From contig DKBG01000042.1 of the NCBI GenBank assembly GCA_002451155.1, positions 1 to 64,000 on the forward strand: a stretch of 64,000 bases of DNA, in the 5' to 3' direction. Positions 35,500 to 45,631 of this stretch are shown in pieces. The notes under the pieces were generated by a model, which had not been told where the DNA came from, did not search any database, and saw only the letters and a program-made list of their open reading frames with translations. Numbering within the stretch: the first letter of the stretch is position 1; the number at the start of each line of letters is the position of its first letter. A program made the translations under genes and the position numbers. This DNA is from Ignavibacteria bacterium UBA6906 (GTDB lineage: Bacteria > Bacteroidota > Ignavibacteria > UBA10030 > UBA6906).

Positions 35500-36468
35500 C
35501 TATTTGTGCATCAACAGGCGCTGTTCACCGATTTGCAGGATGACAATGCGTTCGGTGTCGAGGCCGCGGCGTGCCGTCTCAGTCCGGAGAACTTCCAACG
35601 CTTCTCCGGGATTGTCCAGCGACTCAGTGAACGTCTCATAATGCATCGGAACCATCCACCTCGCACCGAGTTCACTCCAGGCGTTGAGAGCGTCGGAAGG
35701 GTCGAGATGGCGGATGCGAGTGTACTCGTGAGGCTTCATCGGAGCGATCGGAAGGAGCGCGAGATCGATACGGGGGAATCTCTTTCGTGTCTCAACGAAA
35801 AGTGTTGAATCATACCCCGTATCGCCTCCAAAGTACACCGTTCTGTCACGGTACTCAATCACATATCCCGTATAGCTCTCCCGCATCCAGGCCCCGTCGA
35901 TTCCGTACCGCCACCCGTTGTGAAGGACTGGAACCGCGGTAATTCGCAGGCCGTCCCGCTCCCAGGATTGCCAGGTAGAGAGCTCGCACATGGGAAAGTC
36001 AAAATTCGGCAGATAGACCAATCCCTGCGGAGGAACGAGCAGCTGACCGACCTTCGGCTCAATCATCTCGAGCGACACGGGTGAGAGGTGGTCGATATGC
36101 ATATGCGAGATCAGGACCGCATCACAATCCGGCAACGAGTCAGGGGCCAGTCCGGGCTCGACCAGCCGACGTGAGAAGAAACCGACTGTCCGGGTAAAAA
36201 CCGGATCGGTGAGGATGAATTTTCCGTCGATCTGAATCAAGACCGTCGCATGCCCGATCCAGAGGACAGACAGCCCCGCGTCGCCGCGCCGCGGATTGCC
36301 AATTCTTCCCGGGATTGAATCCGTGCTCCCGAAGAATGCAGCGGTGTTCCGACCGATAGCCGAGCCGGTGGACCGAACGGCGGCACAGCCCGCAATCACA
36401 CCCCCGAGGGATATCAGCAGGGCCACGAGCCCCCACCAATTTGTACCCCAAAATTTCTCGCCGTTCAT
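35500..36468 (-). CDS. NAPE-PLD-like metallo-beta-lactamase-fold hydrolase, membrane or lipid anchored
   Basis: 322 residues from the ATG at 36468 (AGGGGA upstream); a longer start would overlap the preceding gene. The N-terminus has a hydrophobic segment ending in a possible lipobox VIAGC. The metal-binding motif is HMHIDHLS (HxHxDH), with VLHNGWRYG, FGGDTGYD and MHYETF supplying later ligands. SVLWIGHATVLIQIDGKFILTDP is typical of the UlaG/NAPE-phospholipase D-like group. Those enzymes hydrolyse phosphodiesters or lactones. Its position next to the CDP-alcohol cassette is suggestive of lipid remodelling, but a 153-bp gap lies between them. Confidence 0.87.
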   Translation of the reverse strand: MNGEKFWGTNWWGLVALLISLGGVIAGCAAVRSTGSAIGRNTAAFFGSTDSIPGRIGNPRRGDAGLSVLWIGHATVLIQIDGKFILTDPVFTRTVGFFSRRLVEPGLAPDSLPDCDAVLISHMHIDHLSPVSLEMIEPKVGQLLVPPQGLVYLPNFDFPMCELSTWQSWERDGLRITAVPVLHNGWRYGIDGAWMRESYTGYVIEYRDRTVYFGGDTGYDSTLFVETRKRFPRIDLALLPIAPMKPHEYTRIRHLDPSDALNAWSELGARWMVPMHYETFTESLDNPGEALEVLRTETARRGLDTERIVILQIGEQRLLMHK

Positions 36469-36482
36469 TTTCCCCTTCGCAG

Positions 36483-37094
36483 TCAGAAGTATCGAAGAGC
36501 CACCGTGACGCTCCATGGTGAACCAGGGAGCCCGGGGGAATGACCCACCTGAAGGCCCACAATTCCAAAAAACAGGTAGAGCCCCGCCTCATACGCAACG
36601 CTCTGCTCTGCTCCCTGCCGGGCATACGAGCAGCCGACCGACCCGGCCAGGTCCTCGCCGAACCCGCTCAACGGTATGTAGCCTCGCAGTCCAGCACGAA
36701 CGAGCCAGGGACCACCTGATGTCCCGGAGGGAAAGAAAATCTCCGGATGAACGAAGAGTTCGATCGATCCATTATACCGGATCATGGGTTCGACAACCAG
36801 AACACGCCAGTGACTGAGACGCCGATTTATTCCCAGCGAATACAGAAGCGGGGTAACCTGCCATCTCAATCCGAACCTGGTCCCTTCCCCGGATCCGAAG
36901 TACCACTCAGGGCTCGGGATCAGCTGGGCGGCCGCCCATGGGAGAGTAACCTGCACGCCCGGTGGCGTAACCCTGGCGAGGGAATCTTCACTCTGTTCCC
37001 TGCCTTGCGATCTGGCTTCCGCTACAGGTCCTCCACTGCAGACAGCGCAGAGAAGAATTGCCAGAAAGACCGGAAACGAATTGCGGGGGAGCAC
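36483..37094 (-). CDS. Secreted protein, probable outer-membrane barrel, unknown function
   Basis: 203 residues from a GTG start preceded by GAGGCG. A signal peptide (FPVFLAILLCAVCSGG) is followed by a sequence with Gly-separated amphipathic strands, including FGLRWQVTPLLYSLGIN, ELFVHPEIFFP and the C-terminal PWSVTVALRYF whose last Phe fits outer-membrane insertion. No family recognised. It stops 14 bp before the NAPE-PLD-like gene, suggesting a two-gene operon divergent from tamB. Confidence 0.68.
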   Translation of the reverse strand: MLPRNSFPVFLAILLCAVCSGGPVAEARSQGREQSEDSLARVTPPGVQVTLPWAAAQLIPSPEWYFGSGEGTRFGLRWQVTPLLYSLGINRRLSHWRVLVVEPMIRYNGSIELFVHPEIFFPSGTSGGPWLVRAGLRGYIPLSGFGEDLAGSVGCSYARQGAEQSVAYEAGLYLFFGIVGLQVGHSPGLPGSPWSVTVALRYF

Positions 37095-37266
37095 ACACGC
37101 CTCACGACGGATTCAAACACGGCCAAAAGAAGAGTTGCGTTACGATAACTTAGAAATTGAACGATTGAAAGTAAAGACAGATCACAGGCCTCGGCATCCT
37201 GATACCGCGCATTGAAACTGATGTACGGAACCCCTATTATTCATCGATTTCATCCCCTGAATCTGA

Positions 37267-40200
37267 GTGACTCCAGAACACGACAACATCACCCGGCAAC
37301 CCGCACGAAGACTCCGAACCAACGTCATTCGGGCTTCAGGCAGGTTCATACGGCGGTTTCTGATAGGGACAGCGCTATTCATCCTCCTTCTTGGGATCCT
37401 GTTGCAGATCCCGCCGGTTTCCTTGCTGGTGGCCCGCTCGGTGTTGAACCTCGTCAACCCCTGGCCCGGGACCGTGGCGTCGATTGGCTCGGCCGGAGGC
37501 AGCTGGTTTTCTTCCCTCTCGCTCACGAACATCCGAATCGCAAGTGCCTCGGATTCGCTGTTCATCTCGATTGACACCCTGCGGGCCTCGTATGACCTGA
37601 GCGCGTTGCTCGGCGGCACGCTCCATTTTCGGCAGCTCTCCATATCCCGTCCGACCGTCAGAACCCGTCTCCTTCCGGGAGGGAACCTGGTCCTCCTTCA
37701 ACCGTTTGCCTCATCGGACACAGCCAGCCAGGACACATCCGAGGGGCTCAGAGTCCGCGGCGATACTCTTCAACTGACAAACGGCGAGTGCACACTGTTG
37801 TTCCCTTCCGACACGACATTCCGACAAATCGAGGTTCATGATATTCACCTTCGGGGCGATTCCATCCTGATCGGGGGCGGCATTACAGCCTCCATAGATA
37901 CTCTCCACTGCCGCGCGGCGATTGAGGGCCAGCGCGCGGGCGAATTTCGGGTCGACGCCGCAGGCACCCTTTCCGGGAGTTCACTTGATGTCCGTTCGCT
38001 CTCGATTGCGTCCGCGAGAAGCCGGATCGTCGGGAGGGGGTACGTTCCTCTGCCTTTTTCGCCGGTCCATTCCCTCCCCGGTACGAACCTCAGGCTCTCA
38101 GCCTCGCCCGTCTCGTACGCGGATCTTCACCTTCTTCTTCCCGGATTCGGACCAGAGGGAGAAGCCCGGGTCGATCTCGGAATCGCTGGAAACGGTGATT
38201 CGTCGTTCACCAACCTCACCCTCACGTTCCCCGGCGGGGGAAACATCGGGCTGACCGGGAAAGCCCGTGCGATGCCAGGCAGAATTCTTGCGCTGGACTT
38301 CACGGGTGCGAGCGAGAGGTTCAGTCCGTCAAGTCTCACCGGACCGCCGGATACCTCTGAATCGCTCCGGAGCAGGTTCAGAGTCATCGGCGCCGGGAGT
38401 TCTCCTGCTGATTTTTCCGGTTCAGCCAATGTTGAGGTGCTCCCCTCTCGTGTCGCGGACATGGGACCGGTCGAGGGGACACTGAACGCAGAGGCCCGTC
38501 AGGGCAACATCCGCGCGACAGTTCGAGGGGACGTGGGCCCGATTCTGCTCAATGCCGACGTGCGCCTCACAACGTTCGATCCGGTTCCTGAATATGCCGT
38601 TAAGGGTACACTCACCATTCTCCATTCAGACAATCCTGAGAATCTGCTCGAACGCCTGGGGGGGCTTGTATCAGAGTTCTCCCTTTCCGGCAGGGGATTT
38701 GACCCCGATTCAGCCCGGGCACATGCAACCCTGAAAGGGACGTGGAGTGCAAACCCCTACTGCACTTCCCTTCTGGTCCAGGGAACTTTTGTCTGCGACA
38801 CCCTGCGTGCGAGCGGAGAACTTGGTACCGGAACTGGCTTTGTGCGAACGACTGCCGAGGCAATTGTGAGAGAAGTTCCTCTCTACAGGATCCGTGTCCC
38901 CGAGTTCCGGACCATCTCGCTTGCCGTCTTTGGGAGCACGATCCCTGCTACGAGTCTAACAGGATCACTCCAGGCTGAAGTCTCGGGAGCATCGCTTGCC
39001 GAGCTGACCGGAACGGCATCACTCAGACTCGATTCTTCACATTTCGCGAGCATTTCAGTGCAGGACCTGCGCACAGATATCACGATCGAACACGGACAGG
39101 TCCGGGCCACCGCGTCTGCCGCGAGTGACGCCGGCGCGATTTCGTTTCAGTGCGTGGCTGATCCCTTTGCAGCCTCCCCGTTTCTGACTCTCGAGGAATC
39201 AATGTTCCGGGGCATTGATCTCGGAAAGATTCTCGGAACGGACGATCTGTCAAGCGATCTGAACGGGAGCGTACAGATCCATGCTGAGGCCAGATCGATG
39301 CGTGATCTCTCCCTCGTACTGGATGGTTCGCTGCAGGACGGAGGAGGGGCAGTACAGGCCGGCGCGCGGGTATCGCTTGACAGCTCGACGGTCAACCGGC
39401 AGAAGATACGAGATGCAACGATCGCAATGACGCTTCTGGACGGAAGCCTTGAAACGTCCGTTGAAATCCGGACCCCAGATGGTGGGTTGACAGGACACGC
39501 ACACGCGCGGCCTTTTGACCAGACTCCCTCACTCTCGGTTCCGGCCTTGCATCTGAACCATCTTGATATCGGGGCCCTGACCGGCCGGAACGGCCTGCGC
39601 ACCGATCTCACGGGCACACTCGCAGGGGCACTCCAGGGGGAATTGATTGAGAGCGCGACCGGGAACCTCTCGGTTGACCTCCTGAATTCGACAGTCAATG
39701 CTGCCACGCTGCAACGGGGCTCGCTTCAGGCCACGATGGAGGGTGGGCCCCTGTCAGTTCACGGCAGAGCGGACTTCACAGAAGGCCGCGTGGCCCTTGA
39801 AGCCACCGGCCGCGTGACCCGGGGAGGCATGCGCGGGAAACTCTCCCTCGATATTTCCTCCAGCAATTTCGCGCCCCTGCTTGACGCCGACAGTCTTTTC
39901 CCATCAGCGCTCGTCGTGCGCGGTTTGCTCGAGGGAACCTGGGGGCCCCCGGCAGAAACGGATTTCAGGGCAACCCTCCTTGGACGTGGTTCATATCACG
40001 ATTTCAAGGTCGACACGCTCGTCTGCGGGCTTTCGGTTCACGGGCGCACAATCGTAATCGATACGGCGCAGCTCATCACAAACGTCGGATCTCTTACGGC
40101 AGAGGGAACTCTTGTGTCCTTCGATTCGATGTCCAGTTCGTACTCGGATCTTTCGTTCTCTGCTTCCGCATCATCGTTCCAGCCACTTGAGCATATTTTG

Positions 40201-40281
40201 GGAATCCCCCCGACACTTTTGCGCAGCGCAACCGTGTCGCTCCACGCTTCCGGGCCACCGGAGATGACGGAGATTCAGTGA
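37267..40281 (+). CDS. tamB: TamB-like protein, N-terminal part ending at an in-frame TGA
   Basis: 1004 residues from a GTG directly after an in-frame stop; no better start is visible. A single N-terminal membrane anchor (FLIGTALFILLLGILL) is followed by a very long repetitive beta sequence, typical of the TamB/AsmA-like lipid-transport groove spanning the periplasm. Reading is ended by TGA at 40279-40281. Without it the same frame continues through 40330 to 42444, giving a single protein of about 1725 residues with the normal TamB length and C-terminal DUF490 domain. This half alone lacks that domain, so the gene is either broken, mis-sequenced or read through. Confidence 0.8.
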   Translation: MTPEHDNITRQPARRLRTNVIRASGRFIRRFLIGTALFILLLGILLQIPPVSLLVARSVLNLVNPWPGTVASIGSAGGSWFSSLSLTNIRIASASDSLFISIDTLRASYDLSALLGGTLHFRQLSISRPTVRTRLLPGGNLVLLQPFASSDTASQDTSEGLRVRGDTLQLTNGECTLLFPSDTTFRQIEVHDIHLRGDSILIGGGITASIDTLHCRAAIEGQRAGEFRVDAAGTLSGSSLDVRSLSIASARSRIVGRGYVPLPFSPVHSLPGTNLRLSASPVSYADLHLLLPGFGPEGEARVDLGIAGNGDSSFTNLTLTFPGGGNIGLTGKARAMPGRILALDFTGASERFSPSSLTGPPDTSESLRSRFRVIGAGSSPADFSGSANVEVLPSRVADMGPVEGTLNAEARQGNIRATVRGDVGPILLNADVRLTTFDPVPEYAVKGTLTILHSDNPENLLERLGGLVSEFSLSGRGFDPDSARAHATLKGTWSANPYCTSLLVQGTFVCDTLRASGELGTGTGFVRTTAEAIVREVPLYRIRVPEFRTISLAVFGSTIPATSLTGSLQAEVSGASLAELTGTASLRLDSSHFASISVQDLRTDITIEHGQVRATASAASDAGAISFQCVADPFAASPFLTLEESMFRGIDLGKILGTDDLSSDLNGSVQIHAEARSMRDLSLVLDGSLQDGGGAVQAGARVSLDSSTVNRQKIRDATIAMTLLDGSLETSVEIRTPDGGLTGHAHARPFDQTPSLSVPALHLNHLDIGALTGRNGLRTDLTGTLAGALQGELIESATGNLSVDLLNSTVNAATLQRGSLQATMEGGPLSVHGRADFTEGRVALEATGRVTRGGMRGKLSLDISSSNFAPLLDADSLFPSALVVRGLLEGTWGPPAETDFRATLLGRGSYHDFKVDTLVCGLSVHGRTIVIDTAQLITNVGSLTAEGTLVSFDSMSSSYSDLSFSASASSFQPLEHILGIPPTLLRSATVSLHASGPPEMTEIQ

Positions 40282-40329
40282 GCTGCCGATCTTGACATCG
40301 CCGCAGCTGGTGACCTGGCAATAACTTCC

Positions 40330-42444
40330 TTGCAGGCGTCAATGGACGGGCGATTCGGGCCCTCTCTGAAACTCGAATCAGTACAAGGGAACGCGGAACT
40401 CAGCGGTTTCCAGTACGGTGCGTTCGCCCTGGAAAATGCGTCAGTCACGCTCCACACGATCGAAGGCAGGCATGAGATCGCAGCGTTGATCCGGTTCGAC
40501 AGGCATTTCTCCGTAAGCCTGGGCGGGACTGCTTACACGGACCCCGACAGCGTGACGGTCCGTATCGATTCTCTTGTTGCCCGTAGTCTTGACCAGACAT
40601 GGGTTCTTGAGCGGCCGGCAACGATTTCGTATGGGGCGCGGTTTATTGTCCGGGACTTCGCTCTTCATGCCGGGTCAAGGGACCTCATAATCGATGGCAT
40701 TCTCGACCCACAGGGCGAGCAGAATTTTACGGTCGTAGCGGATTCGATGAACCTGGGAAATTTTGCAAAGGTGTTCGGGCGCACGGACCTTGAGGGCTTG
40801 CTGTTTGCCAACCTACGAATCGAGGGTCCGGCTGGCGGAGCCCATGCGTCGGGCCGGATCTCGGCCCGGGTCCGGGAAGCCGGACGGCCTATAGGGGACT
40901 TCTTGGCAAACCTGGACTGGCACAGACAGGTGCTGTCCATCGATGGGAAGATCGACCAACCCGGCGGGGGAATCCTGACCATCTCCGCAATGCTGCCGGT
41001 CGAACTTTCTCTCCGTGGCGCTGCGGCGGAAGGGAACCCGGAGTCGACTCAGACAAAGGGAGACGGATCAGTCGACGTGTTGTTGACTGCGGACAGATTC
41101 AATTTCAACTTTCTCAGGCCATTTCTCTCTTCCCGATCGATCAGCTCGCTCGAGGGAATCCTTACTGCGAACATCCACGCGACGGGATCACTCGGCTCTC
41201 TTATGGCGACGGGTGGAGCATCGATTGACAGCGGCCGCATTGGCATCTCCCCTCTGGGAGTAGTGTATAGTGCCGTCCGGCTGCGATGTACCGCTCAGGG
41301 CAGAGAACTCCGTATCGAGAATGCAGAGGCCGCATCTGGGGAGGGGACTCTCCGTTGGAGCGGAACGCTGGATCTGGATGATCCTATGGACCCCAAAATG
41401 AACCTCGAGATTGCCGCGCAGCAATTCCTTGCCGCCCAGACTCCGGTCACGAAGGCAAACCTCTCGGGGTCATTACAGGTGGAAGGCACGGTGTCGGCGC
41501 CGACAATAACGGGCAGTCTGCTGATTAATGAATCCTATTTTGTCATTCCCGAAACCATAGGGAGCAGCAGCGTGGAAGCCGTCAACCTGACTGCGGACGA
41601 TTATGCAATGCTGGCAGAGCATTTCGGGTACAGACCACGCGTTGTTGCTCCCCGGCATGAGCCGTCCACGGTCGAGCCGACGCTCGACCTCACACTCGAA
41701 ATTGCGCAGAACACGTGGATACGCAAGCGCATCAATCCTACACTCGCAATCGAACTCAATGGGCGCGTCCGGGTCCTGCGAAGTCCGGGGCAGCCCATAC
41801 GTCTTAGCGGCACACTGAGGCCAGTGACCGGGCGGAGTTACGTCGGACAATTCGGACGGCAGTTTGAGATTACGGGAGGCGAAATCGTCTTTGGGGGGAT
41901 ACCGCAGGACCTCGAATTGCACATTGATTCCGAATACAAAGTCCCTTCCAAAGGCGGATCCGGTCTTTCCGAGGTTGTGATCCGGATGAAGGTGCAGAGC
42001 AGACTTGGCCGGTTCACCTTCTCGCTGACCTCCGATCCCGCAATGGACGAGTCAGAGATCCTCTCCTATCTTACAACGGGCCAATCCCGGGCGGGCGCGC
42101 TCGCTAACACGGCAGACCAGGGTGGGCTTGCCGGAGCCATGGCACTGGAGCAGCTGGTGGGCGTTGCAGGAGGTCTCACGGAGGGCTCAGTCCCGATCGA
42201 TGTGTTCCAGATCCGCCAGGATGGGGCGAGGGGAATTACAATTGTTGCCGGGAATTATGTAAATCCGAAGACGTACATGGGAATCCGTCAGCCCATTCTC
42301 ATCAATCAGGGAACGCAGGAAACGTACTACGACACGCGGACTCAGTTTGAGCTGGAATATGAAGCGCAGCCCTGGCTGTTTCTGAACTTCCAGGGCGGAA
42401 GCAGCCGACTGCTCCTGTTCCTCAAAGCCCGACACGCGTACTGA
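40330..42444 (+). CDS. tamB: TamB-like protein, C-terminal part (in frame with the preceding gene)
   Basis: 704 residues from an ATG with no convincing ribosome site. The frame is open from 40282, directly after the TGA, and the intervening codons (AADLDIAAAGDLAITSLQ) look like ordinary TamB sequence. It holds the conserved C-terminal DUF490 region: VEPTLDLTLEIAQNTWIRK, LRPVTGRSYVGQFGRQFEI and the near-terminal DESEILSYLTTGQS, ending in beta strands that contact TamA. TamA follows 3 bp downstream. TamB is thought to move phospholipid or help assembly at the outer membrane. Most likely this is the rest of one interrupted gene. Confidence 0.82.
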   Translation: MQASMDGRFGPSLKLESVQGNAELSGFQYGAFALENASVTLHTIEGRHEIAALIRFDRHFSVSLGGTAYTDPDSVTVRIDSLVARSLDQTWVLERPATISYGARFIVRDFALHAGSRDLIIDGILDPQGEQNFTVVADSMNLGNFAKVFGRTDLEGLLFANLRIEGPAGGAHASGRISARVREAGRPIGDFLANLDWHRQVLSIDGKIDQPGGGILTISAMLPVELSLRGAAAEGNPESTQTKGDGSVDVLLTADRFNFNFLRPFLSSRSISSLEGILTANIHATGSLGSLMATGGASIDSGRIGISPLGVVYSAVRLRCTAQGRELRIENAEAASGEGTLRWSGTLDLDDPMDPKMNLEIAAQQFLAAQTPVTKANLSGSLQVEGTVSAPTITGSLLINESYFVIPETIGSSSVEAVNLTADDYAMLAEHFGYRPRVVAPRHEPSTVEPTLDLTLEIAQNTWIRKRINPTLAIELNGRVRVLRSPGQPIRLSGTLRPVTGRSYVGQFGRQFEITGGEIVFGGIPQDLELHIDSEYKVPSKGGSGLSEVVIRMKVQSRLGRFTFSLTSDPAMDESEILSYLTTGQSRAGALANTADQGGLAGAMALEQLVGVAGGLTEGSVPIDVFQIRQDGARGITIVAGNYVNPKTYMGIRQPILINQGTQETYYDTRTQFELEYEAQPWLFLNFQGGSSRLLLFLKARHAY

Positions 42445-42447
42445 GCC

Positions 42448-44658
42448 ATGCCTCCCACACCGACAGGTCGACGGACGGACAGATGCCCTGGCAGGGCAGC
42501 GGCCCGGGAATTTGGCCCGGCATGTCTGCGCATCACGGGCTTGCTCATCGCCGCGACCCTGCTCCATGCGAGTCCCGGCCTGGGGCAGGAGACTCCGATA
42601 CGGACCGATTTGATGACCCAGGTGAGTGAGATCCGTTTTCGATTCGTCGAATCACGGAGCTTCACCGATGCCGATCTCCATTCCCGCATCGCGCTGACGG
42701 AACGCGGCCGGTTCGTGGGCCTCCGAAACTTCATCTCCTTTCTCCCAATGATTGACCCGGTGGGGGACCATCCCTTTGACCCGATTGAGCTCCAGCGGGA
42801 CGTGGTACGACTCCGTCACTTCTATCGGAACGCAGGATTTCTCTATCCTCGAATCTCCTATGACCTCCGCCTTGACCCGGAGGATAATCTCATCGACATC
42901 ACCTTCGTCATTGATGAAGGACCACCGATTCTTCTCAAGGCGGTTCAGGATTCCGGGATCGGATCAGCGGGACACCCCGACCTTCCCGACGAGGTTGCCG
43001 CACAGTGGCGCCGATCGCGTTCGCGCATCGTTCCGGAGATCGGCAGTCGACTTAATCTGTATGATTTTCCAAGAGTCGAGGCTGCGAGCATCGCCTGGTT
43101 CAGAGACAACGGCTACCCGTTCGCGCGTGTCGAAACTTCACCGGCTATCGATACGGCAGCCCGTTCGTATACCCTCGTCCTGCACGTTGACACCGGTCCC
43201 AGATCCAGGATCGGCACAATCAACGTAACCGGCGAGGAATCTGTGCGGCCGCGTATAATCCTCCGGGAACTTCCGTTTTCCACAGGAGACTACTATTCTT
43301 CAGGAAAGATGCTGGAAGGACGGCGGGAAATTCTCTCGCTCGGTCTCTTTCGCCGGGCAATTGTGACGATTCCCGAGGGGACGCTCCCCGCCGACACCAT
43401 TCCCCTCTCCGTTGAGGTATCCGAAGGCCCAGCGCGGGTCATTGGCGGATCGGGAGGGTTCGACTCCCGGGGCGGCCTGACTCTCCAGGCAGAATGGCTG
43501 CACCGAAACTTCACGGGAGATGCGCGGACGTTCTCCGTGTCCGGACTTGCACAGACGGGTGTCTGGGCCACCGAAAGAATCCCGGAGATCCTGTATCGCG
43601 GCGCAATAACGCTTACGCAGCCCTACGTATTCCACCGCAGACTATCCCTTGTATTCGGACCGTATATCGAATTCCGGGACGATTATCGAGACCGATCCAA
43701 GGGCCTGGGTTTCACCACGAATCTGATCTACCAGGTCGATCCCCTTCGATCTGTCGCTCTGCGTTACACAATTAGCGACCGGAAAATCGAAGAAGCGCGG
43801 TTTGGCGAATACACGTCGGGTGCGATCGATATCCTTACACTCCTGAGCAATCTGGCAAAGGGAACCCGGGTTCTGAAAAACAGTCTGGCGGCACAGGTCT
43901 CATACGGATCACTAGACGACATCTCCGTCCCCCGGGAGGGGTATCTGCTTCGACCCAACGCGGAAGTCACGTTTCTTCCCTCCTTGAACAGCGTGGAGTA
44001 CTTCCGTTTCGATCTCCCTGTCTATGCATTCTACCCTCTGAACGATCAGTTCGGATTCGCCTCACGACTGACCGTCGGTTCCATCCTCCCGTTCGGCAAA
44101 GGACTGCCCCAAGGTGACGAAACGACTACGGAGAAGTTCCTCCAGCTACGAGATGTCGTTTTCACGGCCGGCGGTCCGGAGGACGTACGCGGATGGGGGG
44201 CACGCCTCCTTGGTCCGAAATTTCCCGACATCAGAGTGACAAGCCTGAGCCCCGACACGACGGTTGCGGTCGACGGGTATATTCCTCTTGGAGGGTTGTC
44301 GCGGATGACCTTCAGCTGCGAGTTTCGCATGCCGTTTCCCGGACTCGGCCAGGCGGGAGGGATCGCAGTCTACTTTGACGGCGCACGCGTATGGAACGCG
44401 AAACCCGAATTCAAATCGATCGGTGCGTGGGGGGATGAGGACAAATTCTTCTACGGAACGGGGCTAGGGGTACTGTACCGCCTTCCTTTTGGGACCTTTC
44501 GATTAGACCTCGGATACAAGTTGAACCCCTCCTTCCAGGATTTGAGGGAGGCATCGGATGTTGTGAAGGCCCTGGACGAGGGCACCCCACTTTCAGATAT
44601 CCCGGTTTACAATTCGAAGCGGTATCATGTACATTTCTCGATCTCCGTAACCTTCTGA
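42448..44658 (+). CDS. tamA: TamA/BamA-type Omp85 outer-membrane protein
   Basis: 736 residues with an N-terminal signal region (LRITGLLIAATLLHASPGLGQ), POTRA-like repeats (about 50-330; for example LRHFYRNAGFLYPRISY and WFRDNGYPFARVETSP) and a C-terminal 16-stranded barrel. VDTGPRSRIGTINVTGEESV and the HFSISVTF end are characteristic of Omp85 proteins. It starts 3 bp after the TamB stop, so the pair is co-transcribed. TamA with TamB helps insert outer-membrane proteins or supports lipid transport. A second BamA in the genome is expected but not in this window. Confidence 0.92.
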   Translation: MPPTPTGRRTDRCPGRAAAREFGPACLRITGLLIAATLLHASPGLGQETPIRTDLMTQVSEIRFRFVESRSFTDADLHSRIALTERGRFVGLRNFISFLPMIDPVGDHPFDPIELQRDVVRLRHFYRNAGFLYPRISYDLRLDPEDNLIDITFVIDEGPPILLKAVQDSGIGSAGHPDLPDEVAAQWRRSRSRIVPEIGSRLNLYDFPRVEAASIAWFRDNGYPFARVETSPAIDTAARSYTLVLHVDTGPRSRIGTINVTGEESVRPRIILRELPFSTGDYYSSGKMLEGRREILSLGLFRRAIVTIPEGTLPADTIPLSVEVSEGPARVIGGSGGFDSRGGLTLQAEWLHRNFTGDARTFSVSGLAQTGVWATERIPEILYRGAITLTQPYVFHRRLSLVFGPYIEFRDDYRDRSKGLGFTTNLIYQVDPLRSVALRYTISDRKIEEARFGEYTSGAIDILTLLSNLAKGTRVLKNSLAAQVSYGSLDDISVPREGYLLRPNAEVTFLPSLNSVEYFRFDLPVYAFYPLNDQFGFASRLTVGSILPFGKGLPQGDETTTEKFLQLRDVVFTAGGPEDVRGWGARLLGPKFPDIRVTSLSPDTTVAVDGYIPLGGLSRMTFSCEFRMPFPGLGQAGGIAVYFDGARVWNAKPEFKSIGAWGDEDKFFYGTGLGVLYRLPFGTFRLDLGYKLNPSFQDLREASDVVKALDEGTPLSDIPVYNSKRYHVHFSISVTF

Positions 44659-44725
44659 CACTGCCCGGCCTCCTTCCATCCGGGGGAGAACCTCCCGAAT
44701 GCATTCTCCTCCCCGCAGAGTGTGC

Positions 44726-45361
44726 TCACTGGCCTCCAGCCTGCTCCGGATAGATGACCCTGTGGACGATTGCTGCAAGCGCGCCTCCGGCAAAGTTGGC
44801 CACGAGGAAGATCCAGATCGTGGACCAGATCGATAGGCCCATGACACTCATCCCGGCAGCAACGGCCGGATTGAGAGCGGCCCCGGAGATCCCGGTGATC
44901 GCGTAGGCGGAGGCCATCAGCGTGATTCCGATTGCCAACCCCCGGATGCAGTGCTCATCCCGTTTCATTGAGGTCACCGTGCTGAGGACGACAAACGCCA
45001 GTGCAAACGTGAACAGCAGTTCCGCCAGAAGCGCTTTTGTCGGCTCCGGGGTCAGGAGCGGCGACGTAGCACCTCCACGCATAAACACAACGAGGAGGCC
45101 GGCAAGGCAGGCGGCGACTATCTGAGCGAGAGCGTATGGAAGCAGCCGCCGGGTTGGAAGTATCCCCCGGATCCACACTGCCAGAGTTACCGCAGGATTG
45201 AAGTAGCCTCCGGACATGTCGCCAATGGCACAAATCATCACCGCATAGACCGCCCCGATCGCCAGTGGTGCAAAGGGACCCACGCTCGGTGGAACAATCG
45301 TCAAACCCACCACCAGCGCAAGGAAGAAAGTTCCGATAAACTCTGCAAGGGCGTTCTTCAT
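44726..45361 (-). CDS. MIP-family aquaporin / glycerol facilitator-like channel
   Basis: 211 residues from the ATG at 45361, which has GGAGG at the right spacing. Six membrane segments surround the two NPA pore motifs, GGYFNPAVT (about residue 54) and GAALNPAVA (about 168). The second half-helix is preceded by SAYAITGISG. The usual arginine after the second NPA (NPAR in water channels) is replaced: NPAVA, so the selectivity filter is unusual and water selectivity is uncertain. It stands alone, convergent with tamA. Confidence 0.9.
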   Translation of the reverse strand: MKNALAEFIGTFFLALVVGLTIVPPSVGPFAPLAIGAVYAVMICAIGDMSGGYFNPAVTLAVWIRGILPTRRLLPYALAQIVAACLAGLLVVFMRGGATSPLLTPEPTKALLAELLFTFALAFVVLSTVTSMKRDEHCIRGLAIGITLMASAYAITGISGAALNPAVAAGMSVMGLSIWSTIWIFLVANFAGGALAAIVHRVIYPEQAGGQ

Positions 45362-45631
45362 CCAAGCCTCCAGTAGAATGTGATAGTGTCCGACCAACGA
45401 CGAGAAAAGGAGTGACGCACACATCGCAATTCAGTCCCGGCCGCGACGGACGCCAGAGCATGAGTTCTTCTTGCTTCGTGAGCGGGAACCAGGGCGTTAC
45501 GCAGTGACCCCAAGGAAGACCTCTGCTGGAGACGGTGCGCATTTGGACGACGCTGACCGGACTTCAGGATCCGGACCAGGGGACTTCTTCCCGGTCTGTG
45601 GTTCCGCTTGCTAAAGCGGATGTACGCAGAC

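Noticed and set aside
40292..40297. TTGACA-like hexamer just after the TamB stop codon
   Set aside because: It lies within TamB-type coding sequence, and no -10 element follows at 16-18 bp, so it is not evidence for a separate promoter of the second half.
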